Shown here: piece after piece, positions 23,784 through 34,500 of the stretch
Layout of the letters: every line of letters starts with the position of its first letter
How positions within the stretch are numbered: the first letter of the stretch is position 1
Notes under the pieces: generated by a model
What the model was told of the DNA's origin: nothing
The model's database searches: none
Seen by the model: only the letters and a program-made list of their open reading frames with translations
Made by a program: the position numbers and the translations under genes
Source: Ampelocalamus luodianensis
Lineage: Eukaryota > Streptophyta > Magnoliopsida > Poales > Poaceae
Assembly (NCBI GenBank): GCA_036346255.1
Contig: CM070628.1
Location: 9,191,840 to 9,255,839 of the forward strand
Length of the DNA stretch: 64,000 bases
Direction of reading: 5' to 3'

Positions 23784-24391
23784 GGAGTTTTTCCCTTATG
23801 TAACACTGTTTATACCGCTTTTAGCAAAACTAGACGTTAGCATGGGAATGGTGCTTTTGACGCCTCTGTCGTTGCTCCTTGACTCGAACGACTCTCCGTC
23901 TGCCACGTCAGCCCTTGCCGTGCATCTCACTCCCGGTGCGCACCTTGTTTGTTGCTTCTGGCCCGAACACCACTGGTATGTTCTCCCCTAGACCGGACGT
24001 CGCCCCTCGCGCCACGTCACCTGCTCCGTTCCATGCTGGCGCCGATAAGGTCGTCCGTTGCTCCTTGGCGCGGACATGCGTGTCCACGCGCCTCTACCGC
24101 CCTTCTCGCCGGGCGCAGCGCGCGCGCGTGGCACGACGCGCTCCCTTGTCCGTTGCTCCCTCCACAGAAGCCCTCCGGACTCGCCCAGACGCGCCCCGTG
24201 GCCCAGACGGGCCTCCCTTGTTCGTTGCTCCCTGCCATGGACGCAACGAAAGCCCTGCATTTTCGTGCCCTTTAGTCTTGTCGTTATCCATCGCCGTGTT
24301 TTATTCCCATCGCCCGTCCATTGGTGCCTTGGGTGTGCATGCATGCAAACCGCGTGCGGGAAGGAATTCGATTCCTCCCGTCACTTCGCGG

Positions 24392-24399
24392 CTATAAAT
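24392..24399 (+). promoter_or_regulatory. TATA-like box of the plant mobile domain gene
   Basis: CTATAAAT lies within a GC-rich stretch. About 135 bp downstream, CAGCAG|GTAATT (donor at 24535) could end a short leader exon. The AT-rich tract that follows reaches the coding start at 25320, so it looks like a leader intron. Confidence 0.45.
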
Positions 24400-24534
24400 T
24401 CGGACGCGTCGGCGAGACGCTTCGCATAATCTCATCCTCCCTCATTCGGTCGTTCTCGCTCGCTTGCTCTGTCGATTTCCTTTCGCAGACGATTAAGGAT
24501 TCCTTAGAGCCATCTTTAGCGGCAATTTCAGCAG

Positions 24535-25317
24535 GTAATTTTTTGCCCGTGTGTATTTTCTTTACTAACTGTGTAGTTAGTTAATTAGTCGTAGTTAATC
24601 AGTTGTGCTTATTTAGGCCTAATGAATTTAGTCGTGTTTTTTTTTCATAATTAAATTTGTGTTAGTTAAATAATTACAATTAATTAGATCGTACTTAATT
24701 AGCCATAGTTAAATTAATCCTACATAATTATTCATTACACAGTTAATTAGATACTAATTAATTAGTCATAATTAGTCGATGTTAGTTATTAATTAGTCGT
24801 AATTAATTAGTTGTAATTATTTAGTTGTAGTTCATTACGTCTTAATTAATTAGTCGTAATTAATTTAGTCATAGTTAATCAGTTGCCTTATTAAGTAGCA
24901 ATTATTTGTTTGTAATCAATATGTGTTAATTAATTAGTTGTAATTAATTTAGTGGTATTTAATTTATCATAATGAATTTAGTCCTGACTAATCTTGTTGT
25001 CATTATTAAGTAGTAATTATTTATTTGAAATTCATTTGTGGTAGTTAATTAGTCCTAATTAATTTAGTGGTATTGAACTACTCGGATTAATTTAGTCACT
25101 ACTAAATTAGTCGTACTTAATTAGTCCTAATTATTTTGTCATAATTAATTAAGTATTAATTAATCGGTTGTACTTAATTAGTCACAACTAATTTGGTCAT
25201 AGTTAAATAGTGTATGTTAATTTGTTGTCTGTATTTAGTCGTAATTTTTAATTTCTAGTAACTATGCGTCATTATTAATTTACTCATTGATAATATGTGT
25301 CTTTGTTCTCTTGCAAG
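24535..25317 (+). repeat. AT-rich TTAATTAG-type tract, probable leader intron
   Basis: About 780 bp are made of imperfect reiterations of TTAATTAGTCGTAATTAATT-like text. It starts at a GTAATT donor and ends at TTCTCTTGCAAG just before the mobile-domain ATG. The complement of the same text fills 28830-29520. Confidence 0.7.
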
Positions 25318-25319
25318 TC

Positions 25320-27140
25320 ATGCATCTACTAGAGCTACTAGAACCCTTCTACGACAAGCATCACTGGTGCAAGCTGTGGATCACTAGGGACGCGGATGGC
25401 CCTCCACTCCTCGTGCTTCGGTCCGAGAAGCACTACTGGGAGCTCGATGCTCGCTACGTCCCAATCCTCCGGGACATAGGCTTGTTGCCCTTTGCGAGGC
25501 TGCTCTTGATTGAACGCTACTTCACCCTGGACGGCAGTGTGATGTCGGCACTTGTCGATAGGTGGAGACCCGAGACTTACATCTTTCGCTTTCGATGGGG
25601 AGAGATAACGGTCACTCTCTAGGATGTCTCATTCTTGACCGGTCTCCCGGTCAAGGGTGAGCCACTTGTTCCTGGTCGTCTGCCGGCGGACTGGAAGGCT
25701 CGACTGGGGCATCGGTTTGGCATACCTGTCCCGAACAGCGCCCGTGGTGTCCCTCGGACATGGCTGAGGAATTTCAATCAATGCTTGCCGGATGCACCTG
25801 ATGAGGTTGTTAAGACGCATCTTGTCGCTTACCTTATCCATCTCTTCGGTTGGGCTCTATTTTCTACCGCACAGGAAGATTGGGTATACCCCAGTTTCGT
25901 CCGCATCGCCGAGCCTTTGGCTGACGTGGAGACAGGGTCGTATGACGCTTCGCAGCGCGACACTAGTGTAAAATCGGTCCTTGTCGTCTGCTATGTGCTC
26001 CTACGGTTGTGGAATTGAGAGCACTTCCCTATTGGGCGGCCCTCCTTCGAGAGAGCAGCGCACCTGTACCCCGAGTTGAACGACCTGATCAACGGGCCCA
26101 CTATAGGCTACTGCTGGACTGCCGCCTAGTTACACTAGGCCAAGGACAGATCGGCGAGGTGCTACTGGTTGTTCCACAAAAAGTTCGAGTCGTTGCATAA
26201 CAATGACATCATGTGGGCTCCATGGAGTCGAGATTTCGTGAACACGGTAGCACTGCATGGACTGTCCATGCAATGCACGCAGGACGCCAGATTACGGGCG
26301 ATGACCTACCACCTGGTGTTTACCCATATGGTTGAGCCTTATGCATTGCAGCGCTTAATGCGACAGTTGATTTTTACCAGCTTGTGTCCCCTCCCGATTT
26401 AAAGGATCCTGCAACGAGCCGTCCACTTGTGAGTCCAACTCTATCTGAGTAATGTTTGCATTTCATGCCCACATTCCCTGTTCTAACACGAATCTTTCTC
26501 GAATGTAGGCAATCGAGGGCAGGCCGACATGCTGAGGACTGGCAAGTAGTCCACCATGAGTGGGTTTTGGCTTAGACGAAAACGGCGCACCTTGAGGTCG
26601 TATAGGAGCAGAGACCGTATGACGTACGTACATACCACCAGTACATGGAGTGGTACATACCACGGTCACGCACCAGACTGACTCATCCTCCACCAGAGCA
26701 TCCAAAGTAGGTGATGCACCAAGAGAGGCTACGTCACTCCTTCAATCGTCACAGCGCCTCGCGGCATGACGACACGGTAAAACACTGACAATCTTTACTT
26801 GTTCCATTGATGATATTTGTACTGTTTGGTACTGAACATGTGTTGTCTATCATTTTAGTTCGAGCAGCTGCAACGGATCACAAGTACGTTCGAGACCACC
26901 ATCCACAGCCCAAAGCACACCATACTAGGGCTTTTGAGCACTTTGAAGTACATCTTCGCAGAGTCGAAGAATGTAATCAAGAACATGAGCTGTGGTCATT
27001 CGAGAGGTGATGTCCTACATGCCGCGCATCGAGTGGGTGGAGCATGCTCACCTTCTAGGTCGGCATGGCCTAATCGGACCGACGGGCATCCTAGCACTCC
27101 CAGTCGGTCAACCGCGCTGCAGATCGGTGGGGAGGTAAGT
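25320..27140 (+). pseudogene. Plant mobile domain (PMD, MAIN/MAIL-like) protein, transposon-borne, broken
   Basis: The ATG at 25320 gives MHLLELLEPFYDKHHWCKLW, then the hallmark PMD block: YFTLDGSVMSALVDRWRPET, FRFRWGEITVTL and VSFLTGLPVKGEPL. HLVAYLIHLFGWALF follows (about 25820), then LYPELNDLINGPTIGY (about 26060), CYWLFHKKFESLHNNDIMW (about 26160) and VEPYALQRLMRQ (26331-26366), the usual order of PMD segments. A TAG at 25620-25622 replaces the Gln that normally precedes DVSFLTGLP, and more stops and frameshifts follow, so it is not functional. After 26400 the tail appears to continue in further exons. PMD genes are known both as host silencing factors (MAIL1, MAIN) and as cargo of transposons; the setting here indicates the latter. 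Confidence 0.8.
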
Positions 27141-27189
27141 TATGTACAAATTTATATCCTATTTTTCTTATTACGTCTTATGTTGTGCC

Positions 27190-28819
27190 AACATCATGTC
27201 GTCCTGTAACCGCAAGTTCCTAACTGCAGAACCACGTGAACAAGTTTGACGCAAGATGCCTCATGCACCACTAGGTTTCCACGTTGTTCCACTGGTGAGG
27301 GGGTTCCGTCCCATGCTTCATGGTATTCAGAGCCGACAACAACCCAGCATTGTGGTTTGTGATAAGGCATACGTCGCGCTGGTCTCACACAACTGCCCAC
27401 TTCATATTTGTCAAGAACTACAACCAACTGGATGTGTTCTCATTCTCTATAATGGCAAATGCAACCAAGAGTGCTGGTCATTCGCGTCGGCCGCCACCGC
27501 AGTGAGATTGGTGCTCTTGTACCTCCTCGTGAGGGAAGTGCCATCCATCATGAGCACGGGACGATAGAACTTGAAACCCTCTATGGCCTGAGCGAAAGCC
27601 CAGAACACCTGGTCCAATATGAAGTAGTTGGGGCCTCCATCAGCATCTTCACTTTCAAGCTTGTTTACGTACGTGTCAGGGTTTGATTTGGCAATCTAGT
27701 GGAGCATTCTTGGCACAAGGTTGTACACCTCTTCGTATGTTCCATACATAGACTCGATAATCTTCTGCTTGGGTCGTCGGACCTTGCTATAGCTGATTGG
27801 ATAACCAACCAGATTGGTGACTTCTGACAGCAACACCTTGGGGGAGACAGACACATCCTCTGCAACTAGGTGGCTGATGAGACTTGCCACATATGTGGAA
27901 GCCACATTCTGATGCTGTCGTAGTGGCTCACTAAGCTCGCAAGTATGGTTGGTCACCGTCTTGACCGTGAAGACCGAGCTGAAGAACATTGATCGGTGAG
28001 CGCTGACCTTGCTAGGGTAGCCATCCATACGCACTTCACTGCGTAATGTTCTGGGTTAGACCGGTGCACCTAGTACACATGGCTGATGGACAAGGCGTAC
28101 CGTGCTATAGCTTGCTGCACAACCACCTTACTAGGGAAGTGTTGCTCAACTAAGAGGGTGTCAGCATCAAATCCCCACTGGGACCCTTCTTCTTACGATA
28201 GGGCGAGCGATCATACTACAATATCATCAAGTCTAGATGCCACGTAGAGCACCTCCGAAGACACAATTCTACCGTTAAGACCAGCACCTTGGGGTGTGTC
28301 CTCCTCGCTACCATCCGATCCTAGGTTGGCATCCTTGTTGGACTCCAACCCCAAAAGTTGGTCCGATAGATACTCGTGGCAGTCAATGTGGGCCGACCAC
28401 CATAGTCCCGCCCCCTTCAAGCTCCGCCTGCGGTTGCCCGCTTCCCGAGGCACCAGCATCATCATGGTCTCTTGGTGGCCTACGTACGAATTTCACGTAC
28501 ACCATCAGTTTCCCGTATATCGCCGCCTTGGGCTAGGAAGCAATCTACATGTACTGGCCTCATGCTACACTTCTATTCACCTTCCCTAGCTCCCATACAC
28601 TCTTCCCTTCGCTACTCGTGCATGTGATCGCCTCGATGGCAATTTTTTCGTCGTTGGCTCCGTCTCGAATTCCTTCCGGATGCAACTCCTAAGCTTGTGA
28701 ATATTCATCGCTTTGAGCCCCTCCGTCCGGACCACGTTGTACTGGCATCTCGACAGGTCCAACCCATTGGGTCCAGCCCGTACGAGACCATCACCATAAA
28801 ACACTACTAAGTCTTGCAT
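27190..28819 (-). pseudogene. MuDR-type MULE transposase (broken)
   Basis: The ATG at 28819 gives MQDLVVFYGDGLVRAGPNGL and RCQYNVVRTEGLKAMNIHKL, the N-terminal module typical of rice MuDR-like proteins. An acidic linker (YLSDQLLGLESNKDANLGSD, about 28330-28370) follows, then the DNA-binding MuDR region (FTVKTVTNHTCELSEPLRQH, about 27900-27970) and the start of the MULE DDE domain, PNYFILDQVFWAFAQAIEGF with VLMMDGTSL (about 27520-27640). The Asp in MMDGT is the first catalytic residue. Downstream the frame breaks into stops, and the rest of the DDE domain and the SWIM finger cannot be read. The enzyme would move the element by cut and paste; this copy cannot. Confidence 0.83.
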
Positions 28820-28829
28820 GTTTGAAATT

Positions 28830-29520
28830 ATTTAAAGCCACAACAACCCGATTTACGGAACCCAATATAACAAACAAGTTATGTAATTAGCACTAATTAT
28901 TTTACTGTACAAGACTATTTACATCGGATTATTTACAACTAATTAAATAGAACTAGACTAAAAGTACTAATTAATTACGAGTAATTTATTTTCCACTAAT
29001 TACCCGTGACACAAATAATTACGACACATTACATACAAGTAATTAAATGCAACTAATTGAATATGAATAATTAATTAATTAGCAACAATTTTATTACTTA
29101 CGAGTAATTTATTACAACCAAGTAATTCCCACTGAATTAATCATGATTAATTACTTAAGACTTATTAACTATGCGTCATTAATTATTAACAATTCATTAT
29201 GTTTATTAATTACCACTAATTAACTATGAGTCATTACTTACCAACAAATTAATTATGATCACATAAATTCGATCACTTAATTTGCACTAATGTAATTACC
29301 ACTAATAAACTACACATAATTTAATTACAATATGTTAATTGCGACTAATTAATTAACACCTCATTTCCACTAAATAATTATGACTAATTAACTATAAGTA
29401 CTCAATTATGACTACTTAATTACCACTAGTTTAATTACCACTAAATAACTGTGACTAATAAATTATCGCTTACTAACAGCGACTGAAATAATTACAACTA
29501 CAGCACAGGAAATAAATTTA
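28830..29520 (-). repeat. AT-rich tract mirroring 24535-25317
   Basis: On the plus strand it reads as TTAATTACCACTAATTAACT-like text, the complement of the left tract. It lies just upstream of the MuDR start codon, so it could be that gene's leader intron. The two tracts make the MULE symmetric. Confidence 0.65.
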
Positions 29521-30577
29521 CCAGGATGTCGACTTCATGGTACTTATACGATCATAATCCGAGCCATTGCTCTAAACACCGCAATCATCACCGCATAATC
29601 CGAACAAATTTTTAGTTCAATTCTCCTTGTTCTCAGCAATGAGCGTGAGAACGAGAATGGATTCCAAAATGAGAGCGAGAGCGAGCGTGGTGCTGGTTTT
29701 GATAGGCACACGAAGGCCATTCACGCAGACAGGGCAGTGTCATTAGGCATGCATGCGGACGGAGGCAGAGAGGTGATGGATGGGACGGGGAAAGGATGAG
29801 GGTGGTGCTTTTAGTGGAACACGCCCGCGTGTCTGTGCCCTAGTTTTAGGGCGGTGCGTTGTCACATGTAAAAAGGTGCTGAAATCCGGCCCTAGGGACA
29901 ACAGTAGCGCCGAAACCAACAAAAGGGAGAAAGGGATGGGAGAAATTAGAGGGGGCTCAGGGCTAGAGTGCCACAGACTGGCCACATGGGAAAGTGCAAG
30001 CCGTTCGGGCAACCAATCAACGGTGAAGTAGAGATCAGGCCAGGGGGCCACGGAGGATCTGGTGCTCGTGCACAGGATGCGCGCCGTAGGTCAGTGGCAA
30101 GGGCATGCGGCTGCCGCTGTTCATGCCACCTTGGCATGAACATGGTGCTGTCTGGGCCACCCTAGCACGAACAAGATGGGGTCGGGCGCGGTAGGCACAG
30201 CAACGCGCGCGTGGTGGCCGCGGCGCTCAGTGCCAACAACCGCACGGACAAGAGGGGATCCGAGCATGGGATGCATAGTGGGATAGATGTCACTTGTCGG
30301 GACATCCGTCGTGCCAAAATGGCTTTGCACCGCTCGAGCCGCCATATTTGCCAATCTTTGGCGCAACAATGCCGATAGGGCAAAAATTCTTTGGTTTGTT
30401 TCAATGGCGTCAACATGAATACTGCCTCAACAAAATTTGGTAGCATTAATCGAATGTAGCCGTGAAGATCATGGTTAGATGATTATTAATCTTAATGTGT
30501 TGAACAATTGACAATAGTATCTAGGCATTGGGAAAAACTCTCATTTTTGGGAAAGTTTCAGACTGTGTTAGGCTGAG
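29521..30577. other. Right GC-rich arm of the MULE and flank
   Basis: On the minus strand this looks like a promoter and leader for the MuDR gene (for example CGCTCGCTCTCGCTCTCATT, about 29665-29690). Further right (30060-30389) it is GC-rich with short ORFs lacking any known domain. 30390-30577 is AT-rich flank without a gene. Confidence 0.45.
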
Positions 30578-30578
30578 A

Positions 30579-30655
30579 GGTCAGACCGGCCGTGTGGCGG
30601 TCTGACCAGCCATTGTCGGCGGTCTGACCGGCCATTGCCGGCGGTCTGATAGGCC
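30579..30655. repeat. 22 bp tandem repeat, about 3.5 copies
   Basis: Units of the form GGTCTGACCGGCCATTGCCGG repeat every 22 bp with few changes. The array ends about 22 bp before the outer gypsy LTR. Each unit contains the small palindrome GGTC..GACC. Confidence 0.85.
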
Positions 30656-30677
30656 AAAAAGTGAAAATGTGTGTCAG

Positions 30678-31233
30678 TGATCGGAACACGGTGTTTCCTA
30701 TCGAGCTTATCTGGAAAAATTATATAACACTACCAAAACGAAGACGCTTTATTGTTGAGAACACACTGAGTGTTTGTATGAGAATACAATAGGATGTTAC
30801 AGAATCGATTGAATGATCGTGATTAAGAATGTTAGAACCTTGTTGAACCTTGTTATTACAAAGTTAATGCCGCTAAAGGCACCTCCAATCTTCACGCACA
30901 TTCTCCAATGGAGTCTTGAACTGTCACATCTTTTAGTCAACTGTCGTAAGTTGCTAGATGCGTCAATAGCTGCTTTCCTGTTAGTCACGTGGAAAACTAT
31001 TGTGTCTTCCGACCAATTTGCTGGTCGAGGATTGCCCATAACCGTCTAGCTGGTTGTCTCATAACTCAAACTGGTCATCGACCAGTTGGGTCATATAAAA
31101 GTGTATTAAACTTCCTTTAAATATAGGTTGTAAGTTCATAACTGTTATAGAGGTAGCCTCTGACATGTGGGCCTACTTTAACACAGACTCTGACTTTGAC
31201 TAAAAAAGTTGATCTAGTCAAGAATCCTCGTCA
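30678..31233 (-). repeat. 3' LTR of Tat-A
   Basis: The minus strand reads TGACGAGGATTC at its start (31233) and its plus-strand left end is TGATCGGAACACGG (30678). The left 300 bp align with 42856-42990 and 58817-58920, with many differences, so the insertion is old. TTAGGGGCTAGC, a purine-rich tract on the minus strand, lies just outside at 31234-31245. Confidence 0.85.
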
Positions 31234-31559
31234 GCTAGCCCCTAAGGCTTAAGAAAATAAGAAATATTTAGTTAAGGTTTTTTTTTGCCTCAAATCATAC
31301 ATCAATAAGATTTAACTAGGCACAATCATTCCAATCATTTAATAAAAATGTGGGAAAAAGGAACATATTCTGATTTTGTTTGAAGCCATACCCGAAGTTT
31401 GCAGTGAGTAGGCGAACGGTTCGTGGTAAAGAGGGATAAAAAAACTTCCTTTTTACCTTTACAATTACTACACACTCATTGCTATCTCTGTCTCCCACCT
31501 TAGAGTTTCTTCATCTCTAGTTCACATTTACTATGAGCTTCTTCATCTTCAAAATCCTT

Positions 31560-34500
31560 GTTCAATCTTTGATCAAGAGGATTCTTGGAGCTTCAACCCT
31601 TTCCAAGAGCAGGATTCAGGAACTAGAGGATCAAGGATACCTCCCAGCGTGAATCTTTAATCTAATGGAACCCCTGTGGCAGTGAAGATGCTCCAATTCC
31701 AAAAGAAAGTCGAACCATCATCTTTTTTTTCTTTCGTGAAGCTAGGTTTTCGTTTGCCAGAAAGCAAATTTATGGCAAATGTCCTAGGTTACTTCAATAT
31801 AGAGCTCTATCATAATCCTTGGTGTCTTTTCGCATCTTTGCAAAGCTTTCCTTAGCATTCCCCCTCCTATTCGCCTCTTCCGTCATTTCTACCAATTCAC
31901 TAGGAATAACAAAGGTCAAGGGTTCTGTGGAAGCACATAGTTCAAGCTCTAGGATTGAATTTCCAGATATTACCCCTGCTCCCCATCAAGGATACATGGT
32001 GAGATTATCAGAAAAAGTGGTTCTACTATGACATTCTCGGAGGTATCCGCTTGAAGTTCACTAGAGGTCCTACGCCGAGCTAATCAGCCCAAGACGTGAA
32101 GAAGGAGAAGACCTCCCTGAAGCTGACAGCCGAGGAAGAGAGACTGGTCAACACAGTCATCTCGTTAGTGACGGCTGGATTAACTGGTAGAAGGATCATC
32201 CATGACTTCCTCCAGAACAAGGTTAGCCCATGAAGAAAAGAGCTCACTTTGCTTGGCAGGTGAAAGGGGGTAATGACCCGGCCAATGATAGCCCTAGAGG
32301 TATGTTACTTTCTAGGTCTCTTAAGGTAATATTTTGACTTTGTAGTATGAGCATTACTAAGTCTAAGTTTTGTTGTTTTTTAGTTCTACCAGAGGAAGTG
32401 GTCAAAGAGAAGGCTTCCTTCATGGTGAAGAATGTGAAGGAAAGCTTAGAGCCAATTTCCTTTGTCGACCAGCCCTCCAACCTGATCGGGGCATCTGCAG
32501 ATTTCATTAAAGAACAAATGCATGTATGTATAAGTTTAATTAAAGTCTCGAATTTTTGCTAAGACTATAACCAATAAACTCTTTGTTTGTTAGATGCATG
32601 GCAGGAAGAGGGGTATTGACCAGTCACGGTCAAGTAGTCAAGCTTCGCCTACCAAGAAGACCAAGATTGTTGTTGCAACGCCCGCTCAGGTCGTGGTTGA
32701 GAGACTGAGGACCAGAGCCACGCTTGCTCCAAAGAAATCTTCTAGTGCCATGGTCATCGCCAAATGCACTGATCTTGCGACAACTAGTGCAACCTCAATG
32801 ACGTTAGTACCAAGTGACAAGGTCTGCGAGGCGACCAACATTCTCCCGCAACTGGTCGGGCGTATTCATGACCGGCCCTAGGTGCAAGAGAAGTTAGAAA
32901 AGGCCGCCAGGATACTATCTGTGCACGCAAGAAGAAGAAAAAACAAAGTATTATGATTTCTCAACAATCATATAGTCATCTTCCTTTATTCCCATATGTT
33001 CAGGGTGAAGGAGATGGGATTGAGGAGGAAGAAGAAGCTCCCCTCATCTTAGTGAGAAAACCTAGGATAAATGGTCCTAGCATGAATATCACCGACATCG
33101 GCAGTGGCAAATTGGTTGCTGCTGACATTTTGTTTACTTTTGAGACCAATATTGGTCTCTGTTTCAAGTAAGTATTTTAACTCAACTCTTTTTCTGATTG
33201 AGTTTTCCTTTTTGTAATGTTTACTTTGATAATTGTTTTTATATGTATCAGCCCTCCGATCACCTCTCTTGCTTCAATTTTTGAAATTGAGGAGGCCAAA
33301 GAGGAGCCACTGCCAGCTCCCCTTGTAGCTGAATTAGCACAGATCAATTTGGAGGAGGCAACAATGCCCAAGGTGGTCGTTGACGAAGTGGTCGAAGAAG
33401 CTCCGACCTCCCCAAGGAATGTACCCACAGAAGCAATCAAGGAAGCTTCGATTCACGTGGAAGTAGTGGTCGAGAAGGTCCCACCAATTGAAGATGAGTC
33501 AAGGCAAACTGAAGTGGTCGTCGAGAAGGCTCCGACCAGTGGATTGAGGTTGCTTCCGACCACAACACTGATCAAGTTTTAACCGTTCAATCTACTTTTT
33601 TGAATATGTTATGACTGAGCATTTGCCTTCTTCTTTGTTAAGATATTTTATCTTGGTCTTTGAAATAGGAAACTATTCCTTCTCCTCCCCTCACTTCTAA
33701 TACTGATGACATGGTGGCATGGAAGCCACCCTTTGGACCAGAAGGTGTTCCAACTAGCTTGAGGATCGACCATCTTACTATACCAGAGGATTCTAGATAT
33801 AGTGAATTGGAGAAACAAATCAAGGATTTGAATGACAAGGTAATAACCTTTTTTACTTAAATATTTTGATTTTTTTATTAGATAGTAGAGTAATAACTTC
33901 TTACTATTATATCTGTAGAAAACAACCGAAATGCTTAGCCTTTTTAAAGTCTTTATTGGGAATGCAACCAACAAGGATACATCTAAGGATGTAGAAATTG
34001 CAATACTTAAAGAGTAAGTTGAACACTCTTTTTTTTTATTTGAAGAATTTTTGTGATTCCAACTTTGCTATTCCAGTCTTCTTAAGCAAGAGAAGTATAC
34101 TGTTGGTCAGCTCATCCAAGAGTATGAGAACAAGTTGGTCTTTACTGACAATACGATTAAGGAAACTAAATTCTAGCTTGTTCTTAGAGAAAGGAGCCTT
34201 ATAGAAAAAAAAAGAGGTTCTCAAGGAGACGACTACGGAGCGCAAGCGCCTTGAAGACCTCAATCTGAAGCTCTTGGATGACATGAATGTTGGTGATATG
34301 CCCTAGAGGCAATCATGGAGATGATTGTATCACGTCTATGTTTATGAGTTCTTGAATAAATGTTATTCTGTTCCTTGAATGAACCATTAGTTCTGAAGAT
34401 CAACGAGTATGTGACTTGTTGGTGAAATACTTCAACTTATATGATATCGTTCTAAAAGTATCCCTGGTCGAATGTCACTGATCGGAACACCAGTGACTCT

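Larger units (their letters stand above)
23784..30389. mobile_element. Mutator-like element with two convergent genes (ends approximate)
   Basis: A MuDR transposase relic (minus, 28819 down to about 27190) faces a plant mobile domain relic (plus, 25320-27140). Outside each gene lies an AT-rich tract of TTAATTAG-like text (24535-25317 and 28830-29520, mirror images), and outside those GC-rich promoter-like arms with partly similar wording (for example GCATGCATGC and CTTGTTCGT). Candidate termini are GGAGTTTTTCCC at 23784 and GAATTTTTGCCC read inward from 30389, with TTTGGTT just outside both (23776-23782, 30390-30396). The gene pair is well supported; the exact ends are tentative because the arms are strongly diverged. 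Confidence 0.6.

Noticed and set aside
23530..24430. Short ORFs on both strands
   Set aside because: GC-rich arm of the MULE; readings are arginine/alanine/proline-rich shadows in several frames with no recognisable domain.
24535..25317. Replication origin or matrix attachment region
   Set aside because: AT-rich repetition alone does not support either; position between leader exon and ORF fits a leader intron better.
30121..30446. Minus-strand ORFs with RLANMAARAVQSHFG
   Set aside because: No known domain, and they fall in the diverged right arm of the MULE; not enough to call a gene.
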